A stretch of DNA of 64,000 nucleotides, taken from the NCBI RefSeq assembly GCF_001904655.1, contig NZ_MRCC01000015.1, forward strand, positions 1 through 64,000, given 5' to 3'. This DNA is from Chroogloeocystis siderophila 5.2 s.c.1. GTDB taxonomy: Bacteria > Cyanobacteriota > Cyanobacteriia > Cyanobacteriales > Chroococcidiopsidaceae. Under the pieces are notes generated by a model that did no database searches, had not been told where the DNA came from, and saw nothing but the letters and a program-made list of their open reading frames with translations. The position numbers and the translations under genes were made by a program. Positions 1 to 9,173 of this stretch are shown here, in pieces; the first letter of the stretch is position 1; each line of letters starts with the position of its first letter.

Positions 1-43
1 CAAACTGCACCGAGATGAGCAATTGACTCTTTTTTGATTCTGA

Positions 44-77
44 TACCCCGTCCGCTTGCGGCGGGGTAGTTCATTAA
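44..77 (+). mobile_element. Putative right end of an IS200/IS605-type element (hairpin plus end tetranucleotide region)
   Basis: A strong imperfect hairpin spans 44-68: left arm TACCCCGTCCGC, a TT loop and right arm GCGGCGGGGTA, with one bulged base. It is followed by GTAGTTCATT, and recognisable histidine-kinase coding sequence begins abruptly at about 78. IS200/IS605 and TnpB-carrying elements end in a subterminal hairpin a few bases from a cleavage motif such as TTCAC or TCAA, and make no target duplication. That fits an element whose body lies left of the window. No transposase or TnpB coding sequence is visible here, so this is inference. A simple terminator-like hairpin is the alternative. 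Confidence 0.38.
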
Positions 78-382
78 CTGTCAAACGCGATTAAATTTAC
101 AAACGCTGGTAGTATTCGAGTTTCTGTTTGCGAACCTTCTAGCGAACAAGTTGCGATCGCAGTTCACGACACCGAAATTGGAATTGCAGCAGACGATCTC
201 AAAGATATTTTTACAGAGATTCGCCAAGTCAATCAAACGCTCGTCAACACGGCGGTACAGGTTTAGGACTCGCAATCACCGGTAGCTTAGTCCAAATGAT
301 GCGCGGGTCGATTAGTGTTACAAGTGAGTTAGGTCAAGGCTCGACCTTCTGTATTAAAATTCCTCGACGAGTCTCGTTTTAA
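78..382 (+). pseudogene. Frameshifted C-terminal fragment of a sensor histidine kinase (HATPase_c domain)
   Basis: From 78 the frame reads LSNAIKFTNAG (the N box), then [10 protein letters not shown] (a degraded G1 box; functional kinases usually have DTGIGI) and EIRQVNQT, and runs into a stop at about 264. The G2 box [11 protein letters not shown], then [15 protein letters not shown], continue in another frame to a stop at 380-382. A small deletion near 235-245 therefore broke the gene, and everything upstream of the N box is missing at the putative insertion-sequence junction. The fragment has no start codon, no H box and only part of the ATP-binding domain, so it cannot encode a working kinase. 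Its last bases overlap the end of rsmH on the opposite strand. Confidence 0.8.
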
Positions 383-1275
383 TGAGAAGCAGTATTTCTT
401 TGTGCAATTCGCAACTTTGCCGAACGCGCACGGGGATTAGTCGCTAACTCGTCTTCTTGAGGTGTAATCGGTTTCTTTGTCAGGACTTGTAATTGAGGCG
501 CAGCGCGTAAAGTATGTTTAACGATTCGGTCTTCTAAACTATGAAAGCTAATAATCGCAATTCTACCTTGTGGTAATAACCAATGCGGGGCGCGGTGTAA
601 GAAAGTTTCTAATATGGTTAACTCATCATTGACAACAATCCGCAAAGCTTGAAAAACACGCGTAGCTGGATGAATTCTACCGTAACGATATTGACGAGGT
701 ACCCATGATGCGATCGCTTCAGCTAATTGTGTTGTTGTCTGAAACGGACGCTGTTCAACAATTCGGCGCGCAATTCTGCGTGATAGTCGTTCTTCGCCAT
801 ATTTAAAGAAGATATCTGCAAGTTGCGCCTCCTCCCAATGATTAATGATTTCAGCCGCAGTGAGCGATCGCTGCTGATTCATCCGCATATCTAAAGGTGC
901 TTCATGGCGAAAACTAAAACCGCGTTCGGGTGCATCAAAGTGATGCGAACTCACACCCAAATCGGCAATAATGCCATCAAATTGCATTTGCGGTTGATAT
1001 TCAGCAAAATTCCCATGCCAAAATTCAACCTGCTCTTTATAAGGTGCAAGTGTTGCTTGCGCAGCAGCAATCGCCTCTAAGTCTTGGTCAATTGCTGTCA
1101 CGCGCACACCTGGAGCGGATGCTAAAATCAAGCGACTATGACCACCACCACCCACCGTGGCATCAAGATAATGTCCGCTAGGACGCACGACTAACTCTGC
1201 GAGTAACTCCTGACTTAAAACAGGTACATGAACAAACGCAGGTTGGGTATCAATTTCGCTTGGGGATGTGGTCAT
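379..1275 (-). CDS. rsmH: 16S rRNA (cytosine(1402)-N(4))-methyltransferase RsmH
   Basis: The 298-residue protein matches RsmH (formerly MraW), the cytoplasmic SAM-dependent enzyme that N4-methylates C1402 in the ribosomal P site. The SAM motif [10 protein letters not shown] lies near residue 40, and the family motifs [20 protein letters not shown], and [13 protein letters not shown] follow in the expected order. The length is normal for the family, about 300. The ATG start is followed by a short extension before [10 protein letters not shown], the usual beginning of the family. It is not in a division/cell-wall cluster here, which is common in cyanobacteria. Its 3' end meets the kinase remnant tail to tail. 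Confidence 0.96.
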   Translation of the reverse strand: MTTSPSEIDTQPAFVHVPVLSQELLAELVVRPSGHYLDATVGGGGHSRLILASAPGVRVTAIDQDLEAIAAAQATLAPYKEQVEFWHGNFAEYQPQMQFDGIIADLGVSSHHFDAPERGFSFRHEAPLDMRMNQQRSLTAAEIINHWEEAQLADIFFKYGEERLSRRIARRIVEQRPFQTTTQLAEAIASWVPRQYRYGRIHPATRVFQALRIVVNDELTILETFLHRAPHWLLPQGRIAIISFHSLEDRIVKHTLRAAPQLQVLTKKPITPQEDELATNPRARSAKLRIAQRNTASH

Positions 1276-1344
1276 TGGTTAGTTGTCGTTAAAAACCCTT
1301 TTTCTACTGTATTCAATTCCTCGCTAGTATTGACAAATATAATC

Positions 1345-1466
1345 GGAGCTTAGCGGTTGAAACCGCAGCAACACAAACAAACCCTGTCTTCACAGGTTTC
1401 TATAATATTGATTGATGCGTGAGTCCACGTAGGTGGACGTTGTAATTCGAGCCGCGAATTGATTTG
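1345..1466. repeat. Modular interspersed palindromic repeat (copy 1)
   Basis: The spacer between rsmH and the CheA gene contains GCGGTTGAAACCGC (1353-1366) followed by AGCAACACAAACAAAC, then GTCCACGTAGGTGGAC (1423-1438), then CCGCGAATTGATTT. The same palindromic modules in the same order recur at 59669-59758 and 60977-61064, and single modules recur elsewhere in the window. They are non-coding; their function is unknown. Confidence 0.8.
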
Positions 1467-1474
1467 CCAGACAA

Positions 1475-4400
1475 CTAGCTAACCACCAACATCTCGCCTT
1501 GAAGCATTCGCGCAGCACCATCCAGCAGAACTTCTTCTAAATATGGCTTGGTAAAATAACCACTCGCACCGAGTTGAATTGCCATTTGGCGATGTCTTTC
1601 TGCACCTCGCGAGGTCAGCATTGCAATTGGAATATCACTGAAGTTAGGCTCTTGTTGCAAGCGTGATAGCAGTTCCAATCCGTCCATTCTGGGCATTTCG
1701 ATATCGCAGAAGATGAGATCGCAGGGTAAACCATCGCGTAGTTTGTCCCAAGCTTCTTGACCATCGCGCGCTTGTTCGACACGATAGCCAGCTTTGTTAA
1801 ATGTGAGTGAGAGCAACTCGCGGACTGTAATTGAGTCATCAACAATCAATACCGTCGGCTCAGTCTTGACGGGTTCTGTCACTATTGGCTTGCTAGGAGT
1901 TGCATTTGTAGTCCATAGCGCTTCGTTGTTTCTGTGTTGAATGCGTCCCAGCGATAAATCAATTAATTCCAACACGTCAGCAATTGGCATAACGTGACCA
2001 TCGCCAAGAATCGTTGCGCCTGCAATACCAATTGGTTTTGAGATCGGCGCTTCAAATTGCTTAATTACAATTTCTTGTTCGCCTAAAACTTGATCTACTT
2101 GCAGTGCGGTAAAAGTTCCCGCCGATCGCAAGATAATGACCGAAACTAAATCCTCTTCACGGTTAGTGCCATAAACATTACCGCGACCTAAAACGCGATT
2201 GTAATGTAATAGCTCTTTCAATGGTCGCAATGGCAATACTAAATCCCGCCACACAACACAAGGTTGACCCTCTTCCGATTTGAGTAAAGCAGACGCTGGT
2301 ATATCTAGCATATCTTCAACTCCATCCATCGGAAACGCGATCCGCGCTTTATCGCTTAAGCAGCACAGTGCTTTACAAATACTTAAAGTCAGTGGTAGGC
2401 GAATTGTAAATGTTGTTCCTTGACCTAGGGTAGAATCAGTGTTGATGATGCCCCGAATTTCTATAAGGCTGGTACGCACAACATCCATACCTACACCTCG
2501 ACCAGCAAATTCATCAACATTGTCTTTGGTACTAAAACCAGGGTGAAACAGCAAGTCGTAAACATCTACACGGGACATTGTGCGTGCTTCGGCTACTGTA
2601 ATTAACCCTTTTTGAATTGCTTTGGTCAACACGCGGTCAGGATCGATACCCGCACCATCATCAGAGACTGAAATCACTGTTTGGTTTCCTTGATGGAAAG
2701 CGCGGATTGTAATTGTTCCTGTTGGTGATTTACCTTGCGCAATACGTTCTTCAGGAGTTTCAATACCGTGTGTAATTGAATTGTTGACCAAATGCGTCAT
2801 TGGGTCGTAGAGTTGCTCAAGTATCACCTTATCGATTAAGGTGTCGCGACCCTCGATTTTGAGATCAGCTTGTTTGCCGTATTTGAGCGTAATATCTTTT
2901 ACTGCACGCGGCAAGCGATCAGCAATTTGCGAAAATGGAATCATTCGCGATCGCGTAATTCCTTCTTGCAGTTGAGTTGTCACCTGGCGAAATTGACGCG
3001 CGACTTGTTCGGTTTCATCCGTAACAAACTCAATATCCGACGCTGATTCGCGCACGCGGACAATCATTTCGATCATCTCTTGAGATAATGTATGAAAGCC
3101 GGTGAACCGATCCATTTCCAAAGCGTCAAAATCCATCCCAGTGGCGTGACGTTCGGGAGTTTTGTCCGCATCAACCGATTCTGAACGCGAGTGCGAACGA
3201 CTGCTTAGTAAAGAAGCTTCCAGCAGTGATCGTTCGTACAACTCCTGCATTCTGATTCCTAGTTCGTTGAGTTGTTGCACGCGATGTAAGAGATTTTCGG
3301 TAAACTGACGCAATCGCTGTTGGTCTTGTTCTAAACTATTGCGGTTAACAACAAGTTCTCCGACTAAGTTACCGATTCCATCTAATTGCTTAACTGAAAC
3401 CCGCATCGTCTGCTCAAAGGCTGTGCGGGCTACAGAAGGAGATGTTTTCGTTATGGATTCGGATGTAGGTTCTTCGCACTTTTGATTTTGTGGTTCGTCT
3501 TCGAGGAGGCTTTCAAGTTCAGCAAACTCGTTTTCTGCTGCGATCGCTTTTGTTTCTAACAGCGCATCCAGTTCGGCAAAATCTTCTGTAGTTTCTACTT
3601 CGATTGTATCAGTCGCCAGTAATGCTGCTAATTCGTCAAACTCATCGTTAACATCGACAGTTTGTTCAATCGGCTCTGATCCTCTATCTAACGTATCTTC
3701 TACATTAACTTCATTATCTACTACGTTTTCTTCTGTTAAGAGTAATTCTAAATCTGTAAAATCTACTTCTGAAAATGACTGAATAACTGTTTCTTTTTCA
3801 AGTTGTACGCCACTAAAATTAGTAGCCTGTTGGTTTGTGCCATCAGAGAAATTACTTACTACATTTGTACTAACTTCTAGTTCAGAGATTGTTAGTAATT
3901 CAATATCTTCTATCGTTTTAATCTCTAAATTTGGTTCAATCGAATTTTTAATAACATTATTCAATTCGTTACTACCATACAGGTTATTTTGTAAATCACT
4001 ATGTTCGTCAAACCAAAAGTCTACTACATCAAATTTTTCTTGGTTTTGTATAGTTGTGGTCTTCTGCTCATTTAAAGAAGATACTTGATGAACTTCTTCT
4101 GAAATAAAGTCATTTTGAGGAGTATCTAAATTGTTTGTTTTTACTGTATCTTCTAGAGTCGAAAATAAGCTATAAAACTCAAGATTTACATCATCTGATT
4201 CAATTAGATTTTCCTCATTCTTATCATCAAACAAAGTATTAAAATTAAACTCATCATCAGATGTAACAGATAGTTTAAGTTCTACTTCACCATCTACGTT
4301 AACAAAATTAGATTCTAATGTTTGAAAACTGGGAGATAAGTCGAGTTTTGCTAACTCCTCTGGTGTGTCTAATGTTAACCATTGGCTAATATCGCCTTCA

Positions 4401-4540
4401 GACTCTATTTCAAACAAACTATTAAGCCCATTCTCAATATCTACATTCGTTTGTTTGGCGTTCTCTGGTAAAGCTTCAATATCCTGTTCAGCAGGTTCTT
4501 TGTTAAACGCTGAAATGTGCTGTTCTGACTCTGGCAGCAT
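1475..4540 (-). CDS. CheA-type hybrid histidine kinase without HPt domain (PilL-C/HmpE-like)
   Basis: This 1021-residue protein is the kinase core of a type IV pilus chemotaxis-like system. Residues 1-370 are acidic and low in complexity, with no HPt domain, and carry four related F-x-[DE]-L-x-x-L-L motifs near 261, 301, 321 and 339. A dimerisation region starts near 376 (VKQLDGIGNLVGELVVNR). The ATPase domain follows (HLVNNSITHGIE near 583, DDGAGID near 627, GRGVGMDVVR near 680). A CheW-like domain covers about 720-865, and a receiver domain 896-1012 has D946 as probable phospho-acceptor and a conserved lysine in FTKPY. Canonical CheA begins with HPt; here it is supplied by the next gene upstream, so phosphotransfer must occur between proteins. 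It is the last gene of the operon. The part encoding the acidic region is markedly AT-rich. Confidence 0.93.
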   Translation of the reverse strand: MLPESEQHISAFNKEPAEQDIEALPENAKQTNVDIENGLNSLFEIESEGDISQWLTLDTPEELAKLDLSPSFQTLESNFVNVDGEVELKLSVTSDDEFNFNTLFDDKNEENLIESDDVNLEFYSLFSTLEDTVKTNNLDTPQNDFISEEVHQVSSLNEQKTTTIQNQEKFDVVDFWFDEHSDLQNNLYGSNELNNVIKNSIEPNLEIKTIEDIELLTISELEVSTNVVSNFSDGTNQQATNFSGVQLEKETVIQSFSEVDFTDLELLLTEENVVDNEVNVEDTLDRGSEPIEQTVDVNDEFDELAALLATDTIEVETTEDFAELDALLETKAIAAENEFAELESLLEDEPQNQKCEEPTSESITKTSPSVARTAFEQTMRVSVKQLDGIGNLVGELVVNRNSLEQDQQRLRQFTENLLHRVQQLNELGIRMQELYERSLLEASLLSSRSHSRSESVDADKTPERHATGMDFDALEMDRFTGFHTLSQEMIEMIVRVRESASDIEFVTDETEQVARQFRQVTTQLQEGITRSRMIPFSQIADRLPRAVKDITLKYGKQADLKIEGRDTLIDKVILEQLYDPMTHLVNNSITHGIETPEERIAQGKSPTGTITIRAFHQGNQTVISVSDDGAGIDPDRVLTKAIQKGLITVAEARTMSRVDVYDLLFHPGFSTKDNVDEFAGRGVGMDVVRTSLIEIRGIINTDSTLGQGTTFTIRLPLTLSICKALCCLSDKARIAFPMDGVEDMLDIPASALLKSEEGQPCVVWRDLVLPLRPLKELLHYNRVLGRGNVYGTNREEDLVSVIILRSAGTFTALQVDQVLGEQEIVIKQFEAPISKPIGIAGATILGDGHVMPIADVLELIDLSLGRIQHRNNEALWTTNATPSKPIVTEPVKTEPTVLIVDDSITVRELLSLTFNKAGYRVEQARDGQEAWDKLRDGLPCDLIFCDIEMPRMDGLELLSRLQQEPNFSDIPIAMLTSRGAERHRQMAIQLGASGYFTKPYLEEVLLDGAARMLQGEMLVVS

Positions 4541-4592
4541 AGTATTTTTACAATTAAAGCTAGTTGAAATAAGTATATATTTTTAATAGTAG

Positions 4593-4620
4593 TTAGTGAG
4601 GAATTTACTTTCCTCACTAA
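4593..4620 (-). other. Intra-operon hairpin between the HPt and CheA genes
   Basis: TTAGTGAGGAA and TTCCTCACTAA form a perfect 11-bp stem around the loop TTTAC. It sits in the 210-bp gap between two co-directional genes, about 50 bp before the CheA start. No T-run follows immediately on either strand, so an attenuator, RNA-processing site or weak terminator that sets CheA level are all possible. Confidence 0.6.
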
Positions 4621-4750
4621 TATCTGCTTGTATCTTTGTATCTATGAGTTTTCTAATTCTAAGAACATATAAACTTGAGGTTTTACTTACTCAATATCGA
4701 TGTTCTAAAAGAATCAATATTCATAGTTAAACAACTTAGCTATAATGTTG

Positions 4751-5572
4751 CTAATTGTGTATATTCTTAGCAGAAAGTGCTTGTAGTTGTTGGGTTGTGG
4801 AAACTTCGGAACTGCGACCTGCTAAAACTAATTCTTGGGATTGCTTGAGGTCTTTAATAATAACAGGGGCAAGGATACGATAGTTATTATCTTGATTCGC
4901 GATCGCTTCTGATGCAGTTTCGCACACTTTAGACCAGCTAGGTAGTTTAAGCTGAGTACCTAGTTGTGATAGCTGCTGACAACATTCCTGTAGTTGTTGG
5001 CGGCTTTGCGGAGTTTCGGGTTGCTTGAATAGCTGTAACATCTCGCGCAGCTTTTGCATAACTTGATTTTGAAAAACGGGTAGCAGATCATTTCTAATTG
5101 ATTCATGGGTTGGTAAATCAGTTGAACGGCGATCGCTACTTTTAGCTTTTTGTACAAGTAATTCTAAATGATCATTTAGCTCAGTAAATATAGGCTCGGT
5201 TTTTGCCATTAAATCATCAACAACTTGCTCTGGAAGTGATAGGTATGTTTCTAGATTATTAATTAATTCTTGTAAAGTATCAAATACTTTCAGAAGTAAT
5301 GTTTCTAATTTTTGGTCAACTTGAACTGTTGCGTTTTCTTTGAGAACTTTGAAATAGTCTTCTAAACGATGCGATGTTTGCTGGATGCTATCAAAACCTA
5401 GCATTGCAGCACCACCTTTTACTGAATGCGCCGCCCGAAAAACGGCGTTGATCATTTCCGCATCTGTAAGTGTATCTTGAAGATTTACCAACCCTTGCTC
5501 GATTGTATTTAGGTGGTCGTTAGCTTCATCAATAAAGTAGCCTAAAATTCGCTGTTCTTGCTCTTGTACCAT
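4751..5572 (-). CDS. Stand-alone HPt-domain phosphotransfer protein (PilL-N-like)
   Basis: The 273-residue protein opens with an HPt domain: LGYFIDEANDHLNTIEQGL, then AAHSVKGGAAMLGF, where H49 is the phosphorylatable histidine, then SHRLEDYFKVLK. This is the P1 domain that normally forms the N-terminus of CheA. The rest (about 130-273) is a helical, Gln-rich region with no recognisable domain, possibly for binding the kinase or receivers. The ATG at 5572 was chosen because the only longer start is a TTG nine codons upstream that adds a non-family peptide. It lies between the MCP gene (82 bp upstream) and the CheA gene. The separation of HPt from kinase resembles the PilL-N/PilL-C arrangement of Synechocystis. 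Confidence 0.88.
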   Translation of the reverse strand: MVQEQEQRILGYFIDEANDHLNTIEQGLVNLQDTLTDAEMINAVFRAAHSVKGGAAMLGFDSIQQTSHRLEDYFKVLKENATVQVDQKLETLLLKVFDTLQELINNLETYLSLPEQVVDDLMAKTEPIFTELNDHLELLVQKAKSSDRRSTDLPTHESIRNDLLPVFQNQVMQKLREMLQLFKQPETPQSRQQLQECCQQLSQLGTQLKLPSWSKVCETASEAIANQDNNYRILAPVIIKDLKQSQELVLAGRSSEVSTTQQLQALSAKNIHN

Positions 5573-5654
5573 AGGAATTCTAATGTATAATTTAAACAAA
5601 AATAGACTTACATTGTTAAGTTGCCAGTTTAACTAAGCTACTCACTATTTAGCT

Positions 5655-8237
5655 TTAGTTTGATTCTGTTGTTTCTACACGGAACCGTTCAACTGAGTTC
5701 AGTAAATCGCCTGCGACTTTCACAAGATTTTTCAAAGATCCAGAAACACGCTGCGCTTCTTGCGAATTAGCTTGAGCGGTTAATTCTACAGATTGCATAA
5801 CCGAAGCTACAGCAACCGAAGTATCGGTTTGCGCGACGGTTTCTGCTGTAATTGAGCCAACAAGTGTATCAATGCGATTAGAAACTTGCACAATGTCTTC
5901 GAGCGATCGTTTAGCTTGTTCCGCTAGGTGCGTTCCTTGAATAACTTGTTGCGTACCTTCTTCCATCGCCGTCATCACAGAACCTGTTTCGCTCTGAATT
6001 TGCTTAACGATTTGTTCAATTTCGCGTAATGCTTTAGCAACACGGTCTGCAAGTTGGCGAACTTCATCAGCTACAATTGCAAAACCGCGTCCAGCTTCGC
6101 CCGCCCGTGCCGCCTCGATACTAGCATTAAGTGCTAACAAGTTGGTTCGTGAGGCGATTTGCGAGATTAAGGCAACGATTTTGGAAATCTCCTGCGATGA
6201 TTCAGCAAGGCGCTTAACTTTACGTGTCGTTTCTGCAACCGTTTGGCGAATTTCTGAAATACCTGCAACCGTTCTTTCTACCGCTTCTCCTCCTTTCAAT
6301 GCAGTTGTTGAAGCCGAACGCGCCACCAACTCTGCCTCGCGCGCACTTTCTGCAACGCGTTGAATTCCTTCAGTCATCACCTGTACCGAATTGAGCGTCA
6401 CCGCGAGTTCTTCGGCTTGGCGCAACGCTTCTGAAGATAAGCTTTGTGCGAATGTTTCGCTATCTGTAGCACTCTTACTCACCTGCTTCGCGGCAATCTT
6501 CACTTGTTGCACAATTTCACGCAGGCTTTGAATTGTCAAGTTGAACGAGTCAGCAACCGCACCCATCACATCAGCGCTGACCTCCGCACGCACTGTTAAA
6601 TCTCCACGTGCTGCACCTTCAACATCATCAAGTAAGCGCATAACCTGGCGCTGCAAATTTTCTTTCTCTTCCTCCTGTTGTCGCGCTTTGTGCTGCGCTT
6701 CACTTGTCGTTGCTTGAATGACGTGCGCCATTTCGTTGAATTTAGCAACGAGTTGACCTAATTCGTCTTGCGCAGCAGGTTGTGGAGTGAAAGTACCTTC
6801 TCTAAGAGCATCAAACTGTAGATAGAGATCTGCGGTTGTGCGTTTGATTTGTTTGGTTGTGATTTGTCCCAAAAACCGAGTCGTCGCAAAACCCGCAATT
6901 CCCGCTGCTGCTGCTAGCATCCAACCAGTGTTTCTTACGGCAGATCTATTCGGCACAGGAGTGAGAAACGAGCTACTTAAGCTGAGTGTAGCAACTACAA
7001 CTGCTGAGACAATGCCGACGCTACTTGCTGTTAACCATTGTTTTTTCTCTAAAGAGGCGTTTTCAAAATGCTTACGCCACCCTTGAGCATGATTGCTAGG
7101 TGGGACTGAAGCATTATCTGTGTGAGGGAGAACAGATTCATTCGCAGTTGGCATAGCTGCGACTTCACTTGCCAAATCGCCTAAAATGACATCTCCTTCA
7201 TTGGTGTTTTGCGGTGCAACCTCAGTTGCTGAATGCTCAAATTCAGGAACACTACCCAAATCGTCAAAGGCATCGAATTCAGCAATAGAAAATTCCTGTA
7301 TTGATGTACTCGCTGCATGACCTACTGTCGGATGCTCGTCTTGTACAAAGTTGTTGACAGGAATTTTTGACCCAAAGGTATCTTCAATTGTTGGATCTTC
7401 AGCAGAAGGTGATTCGACTTCTTCTACTTGCAACTTTGTTGGAGACAACAGCAGTGTCTGGTCTTCAACTTCTTCTACTTGCTGCTGCTGTGAGGCTGGA
7501 TAACCAAAAGTATCTTCAATTTCAGAGGTTTCTGTGGCTACTGACTTAGAAAAATCCACCTTTGAGTGTTCCGTTGCTGCGGTAGTTGCAAAGAAATCTG
7601 AGTTGCTTGGTAAATCCTCATCTTGTAGTTTTGTTCTACCAATTGACGACGGGACTTTGGCTTGAGCCAAAGCAAAAGGATCGACAAACGCCTCGATTGA
7701 CGTTGCTTCCTGCGCGCGATCGCCTGATGAAGAACTAAAAGCGTCTGGAAACGGCGACTCAACTTCTGAAAGCGATGGTGTGTTGTAGTCAAAATGCTCA
7801 AAATCACAGCTGCTAGAATCGAATTCCTCAAAGGCAGCAAGTTCGTTATCTTCAGGTTGCTGGTGGTTAAATGGTGTTTCAGCGTTGTTAGCAACATCCA
7901 TCAACAGATAAGTGTCTTCAAACTCTTTTTCAGAATTTGTATAGTGACTTGCTTGCTGTGCGCTTTCGTATTGACCAATCGATTCGAGCGCCTCGTTTGC
8001 GCAATCAATCAAATCTGTATCTTCTGTAAGCTCAATAACGGTGCGATACTCTGCTTGTGCCTGGGCATATTGTTGATGTATGCAGTAAATATGTCCCCGC
8101 AATAGATGACTATTTGGATCGTCAGGAAACTCTTGAAGTAATCGTTCCAAAATTGCGACTGCTGCTTCGTAGTTGCCTTGAATATAGGCTTTTTGTGCCT
8201 CTTGGTATTCCTGATCTTGATTGATACTTAATGTCAT
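5655..8237 (-). CDS. pilJ: TPR-containing methyl-accepting chemotaxis protein (PilJ/HmpD-like)
   Basis: This 860-residue transducer is expected to feed signals to the CheW-CheA complex controlling type IV pili. The N-terminus (about 5-90) is TPR-like ([20 protein letters not shown]), followed by roughly 300 acidic low-complexity residues. Two membrane segments (about 401-424 and 438-456) are separated by only a dozen residues, so there is essentially no periplasmic sensor domain. HAMP-like regions follow (about 457-510 and 530-590), then the MCP signalling domain with its hairpin tip near 690-730 ([20 protein letters not shown]). Signal input must come through the cytoplasmic TPR/acidic region or from partners rather than a periplasmic ligand domain. 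It starts 24 bp after the CheW gene. Confidence 0.93.
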   Translation of the reverse strand: MTLSINQDQEYQEAQKAYIQGNYEAAVAILERLLQEFPDDPNSHLLRGHIYCIHQQYAQAQAEYRTVIELTEDTDLIDCANEALESIGQYESAQQASHYTNSEKEFEDTYLLMDVANNAETPFNHQQPEDNELAAFEEFDSSSCDFEHFDYNTPSLSEVESPFPDAFSSSSGDRAQEATSIEAFVDPFALAQAKVPSSIGRTKLQDEDLPSNSDFFATTAATEHSKVDFSKSVATETSEIEDTFGYPASQQQQVEEVEDQTLLLSPTKLQVEEVESPSAEDPTIEDTFGSKIPVNNFVQDEHPTVGHAASTSIQEFSIAEFDAFDDLGSVPEFEHSATEVAPQNTNEGDVILGDLASEVAAMPTANESVLPHTDNASVPPSNHAQGWRKHFENASLEKKQWLTASSVGIVSAVVVATLSLSSSFLTPVPNRSAVRNTGWMLAAAAGIAGFATTRFLGQITTKQIKRTTADLYLQFDALREGTFTPQPAAQDELGQLVAKFNEMAHVIQATTSEAQHKARQQEEEKENLQRQVMRLLDDVEGAARGDLTVRAEVSADVMGAVADSFNLTIQSLREIVQQVKIAAKQVSKSATDSETFAQSLSSEALRQAEELAVTLNSVQVMTEGIQRVAESAREAELVARSASTTALKGGEAVERTVAGISEIRQTVAETTRKVKRLAESSQEISKIVALISQIASRTNLLALNASIEAARAGEAGRGFAIVADEVRQLADRVAKALREIEQIVKQIQSETGSVMTAMEEGTQQVIQGTHLAEQAKRSLEDIVQVSNRIDTLVGSITAETVAQTDTSVAVASVMQSVELTAQANSQEAQRVSGSLKNLVKVAGDLLNSVERFRVETTESN

Positions 8238-8261
8238 TTGCCGTCTCCGCTTGCCTTAATT

Positions 8262-8798
8262 TCATACTGCTGCCCATCGATTACTCCGGATAATTGCTTT
8301 TTGGTCGAGCAGTCGAAGACACTGATGGGTGCGATCGCTTAATAACCACTCACCGCGCAAATATGGAGTGGTATTATCTGTTGTCTTTGGTTGCTGAATT
8401 GCCTCAACATCTAGCCACTCCATACCTACAATTTGTTCTACAGCTAACCCTATAATTGTTTCTTGATCTTCTACGGCAATAATCGGAATTTCTGCTCGAT
8501 CTGTGTTAACCGCAGACGTTTCACCTAAAAATTGCCCTAAATCAGCTACCCAAATGACTCGCCCGCGTAAATTTAATGTCCCTAGCAGTAAAGGAGAAGT
8601 GTTAGGAATTGGTGTAATGCGATCGGGTGGTGCAGAAATGACTTCTCTAATCGCCATGGCGCTGAAAGCTAATTCTTGACCAGATGCTAAGTAAAATCGT
8701 AAATGTAGTTCTCCCTCTGGTCTTTCTAATTCTTGCAGCTGATTTGCAACTTGCTCTTGGCTAGGACTTGTTGTTAATAATTCTAAATTACCGCTCAT
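8262..8798 (-). CDS. pilI: CheW-like coupling protein (PilI/HmpC-like)
   Basis: The 178-residue protein is a single CheW domain that links the MCP to the CheA kinase at the membrane. Visible family features are LRFYLASGQELAFSAMAIRE at the first beta strands, ITPIPNTSPLLLGTLNLRGRV at the second subdomain, and IIGLAVEQIVGMEWLDVEAI toward the end. CheW domains are usually about 150 residues; the extra N-terminal 30 are Gln/Glu-rich. The gene lies 9 bp downstream of the CheY gene and 24 bp upstream of the MCP gene, so the three are almost certainly co-transcribed. Confidence 0.93.
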   Translation of the reverse strand: MSGNLELLTTSPSQEQVANQLQELERPEGELHLRFYLASGQELAFSAMAIREVISAPPDRITPIPNTSPLLLGTLNLRGRVIWVADLGQFLGETSAVNTDRAEIPIIAVEDQETIIGLAVEQIVGMEWLDVEAIQQPKTTDNTTPYLRGEWLLSDRTHQCLRLLDQKAIIRSNRWAAV

Positions 8799-8807
8799 TA
8801 GGTTGAT

Positions 8808-9173
8808 TTATCCTTGCAGCAGTTGTTTCACTGTTCCTAAAAATTCATTTGATTGAAAAGGTTTAACAATATATGCATCTGCACCTTGTTTCATTCCCCA
8901 ATGACGATCAAATTCTTCTCCTTTTGTCGAACACATAATTACTCGTACATTTTGAGTTTTTGGATCTGTTTTTAACTTACGGCAAAGCTCATAACCATTC
9001 ATCCGCGGCATGACAACATCAAGTACAACAATTGATGGACAAGATACTTGAATCTGCTCTAAGGCTTCAACTCCATCATGGGCTACGGTAACTTGTAAAC
9101 CACTTTTTTGTAGGAGTTGTATGATAATTTCCCTTTGCGTGGGACTATCTTCCACAACTAAAACTGTTGCCAT
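8808..9173 (-). CDS. pilH: Stand-alone CheY-like response regulator (PilH/HmpB-like)
   Basis: The 121-residue protein is a bare receiver domain: acidic pair in VLVVEDSPTQRE, phospho-acceptor D52 in VVLDVVMPRMNG, conserved Ser/Thr in IMCSTKG, and lysine in YIVKPFQ. It is the first gene of the leftward operon and is the likely output or phosphate-sink partner of the CheA/HPt pair. Related pil-chp loci usually begin with a longer PATAN-type regulator (PilG-like). None is encoded between this gene and hmpF. An AGGAG lies about 14 bp before the ATG, farther than usual. Confidence 0.93.
   Translation of the reverse strand: MATVLVVEDSPTQREIIIQLLQKSGLQVTVAHDGVEALEQIQVSCPSIVVLDVVMPRMNGYELCRKLKTDPKTQNVRVIMCSTKGEEFDRHWGMKQGADAYIVKPFQSNEFLGTVKQLLQG

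Noticed and set aside
81-275. A minus-strand open frame over the kinase fragment
   Set aside because: The opposite strand carries clear kinase motifs in two frames; this frame has none.
7538-7897. A 119-codon minus-strand frame inside the MCP gene
   Set aside because: It lies in another frame of the low-complexity linker; the MCP frame is continuous and family-like.
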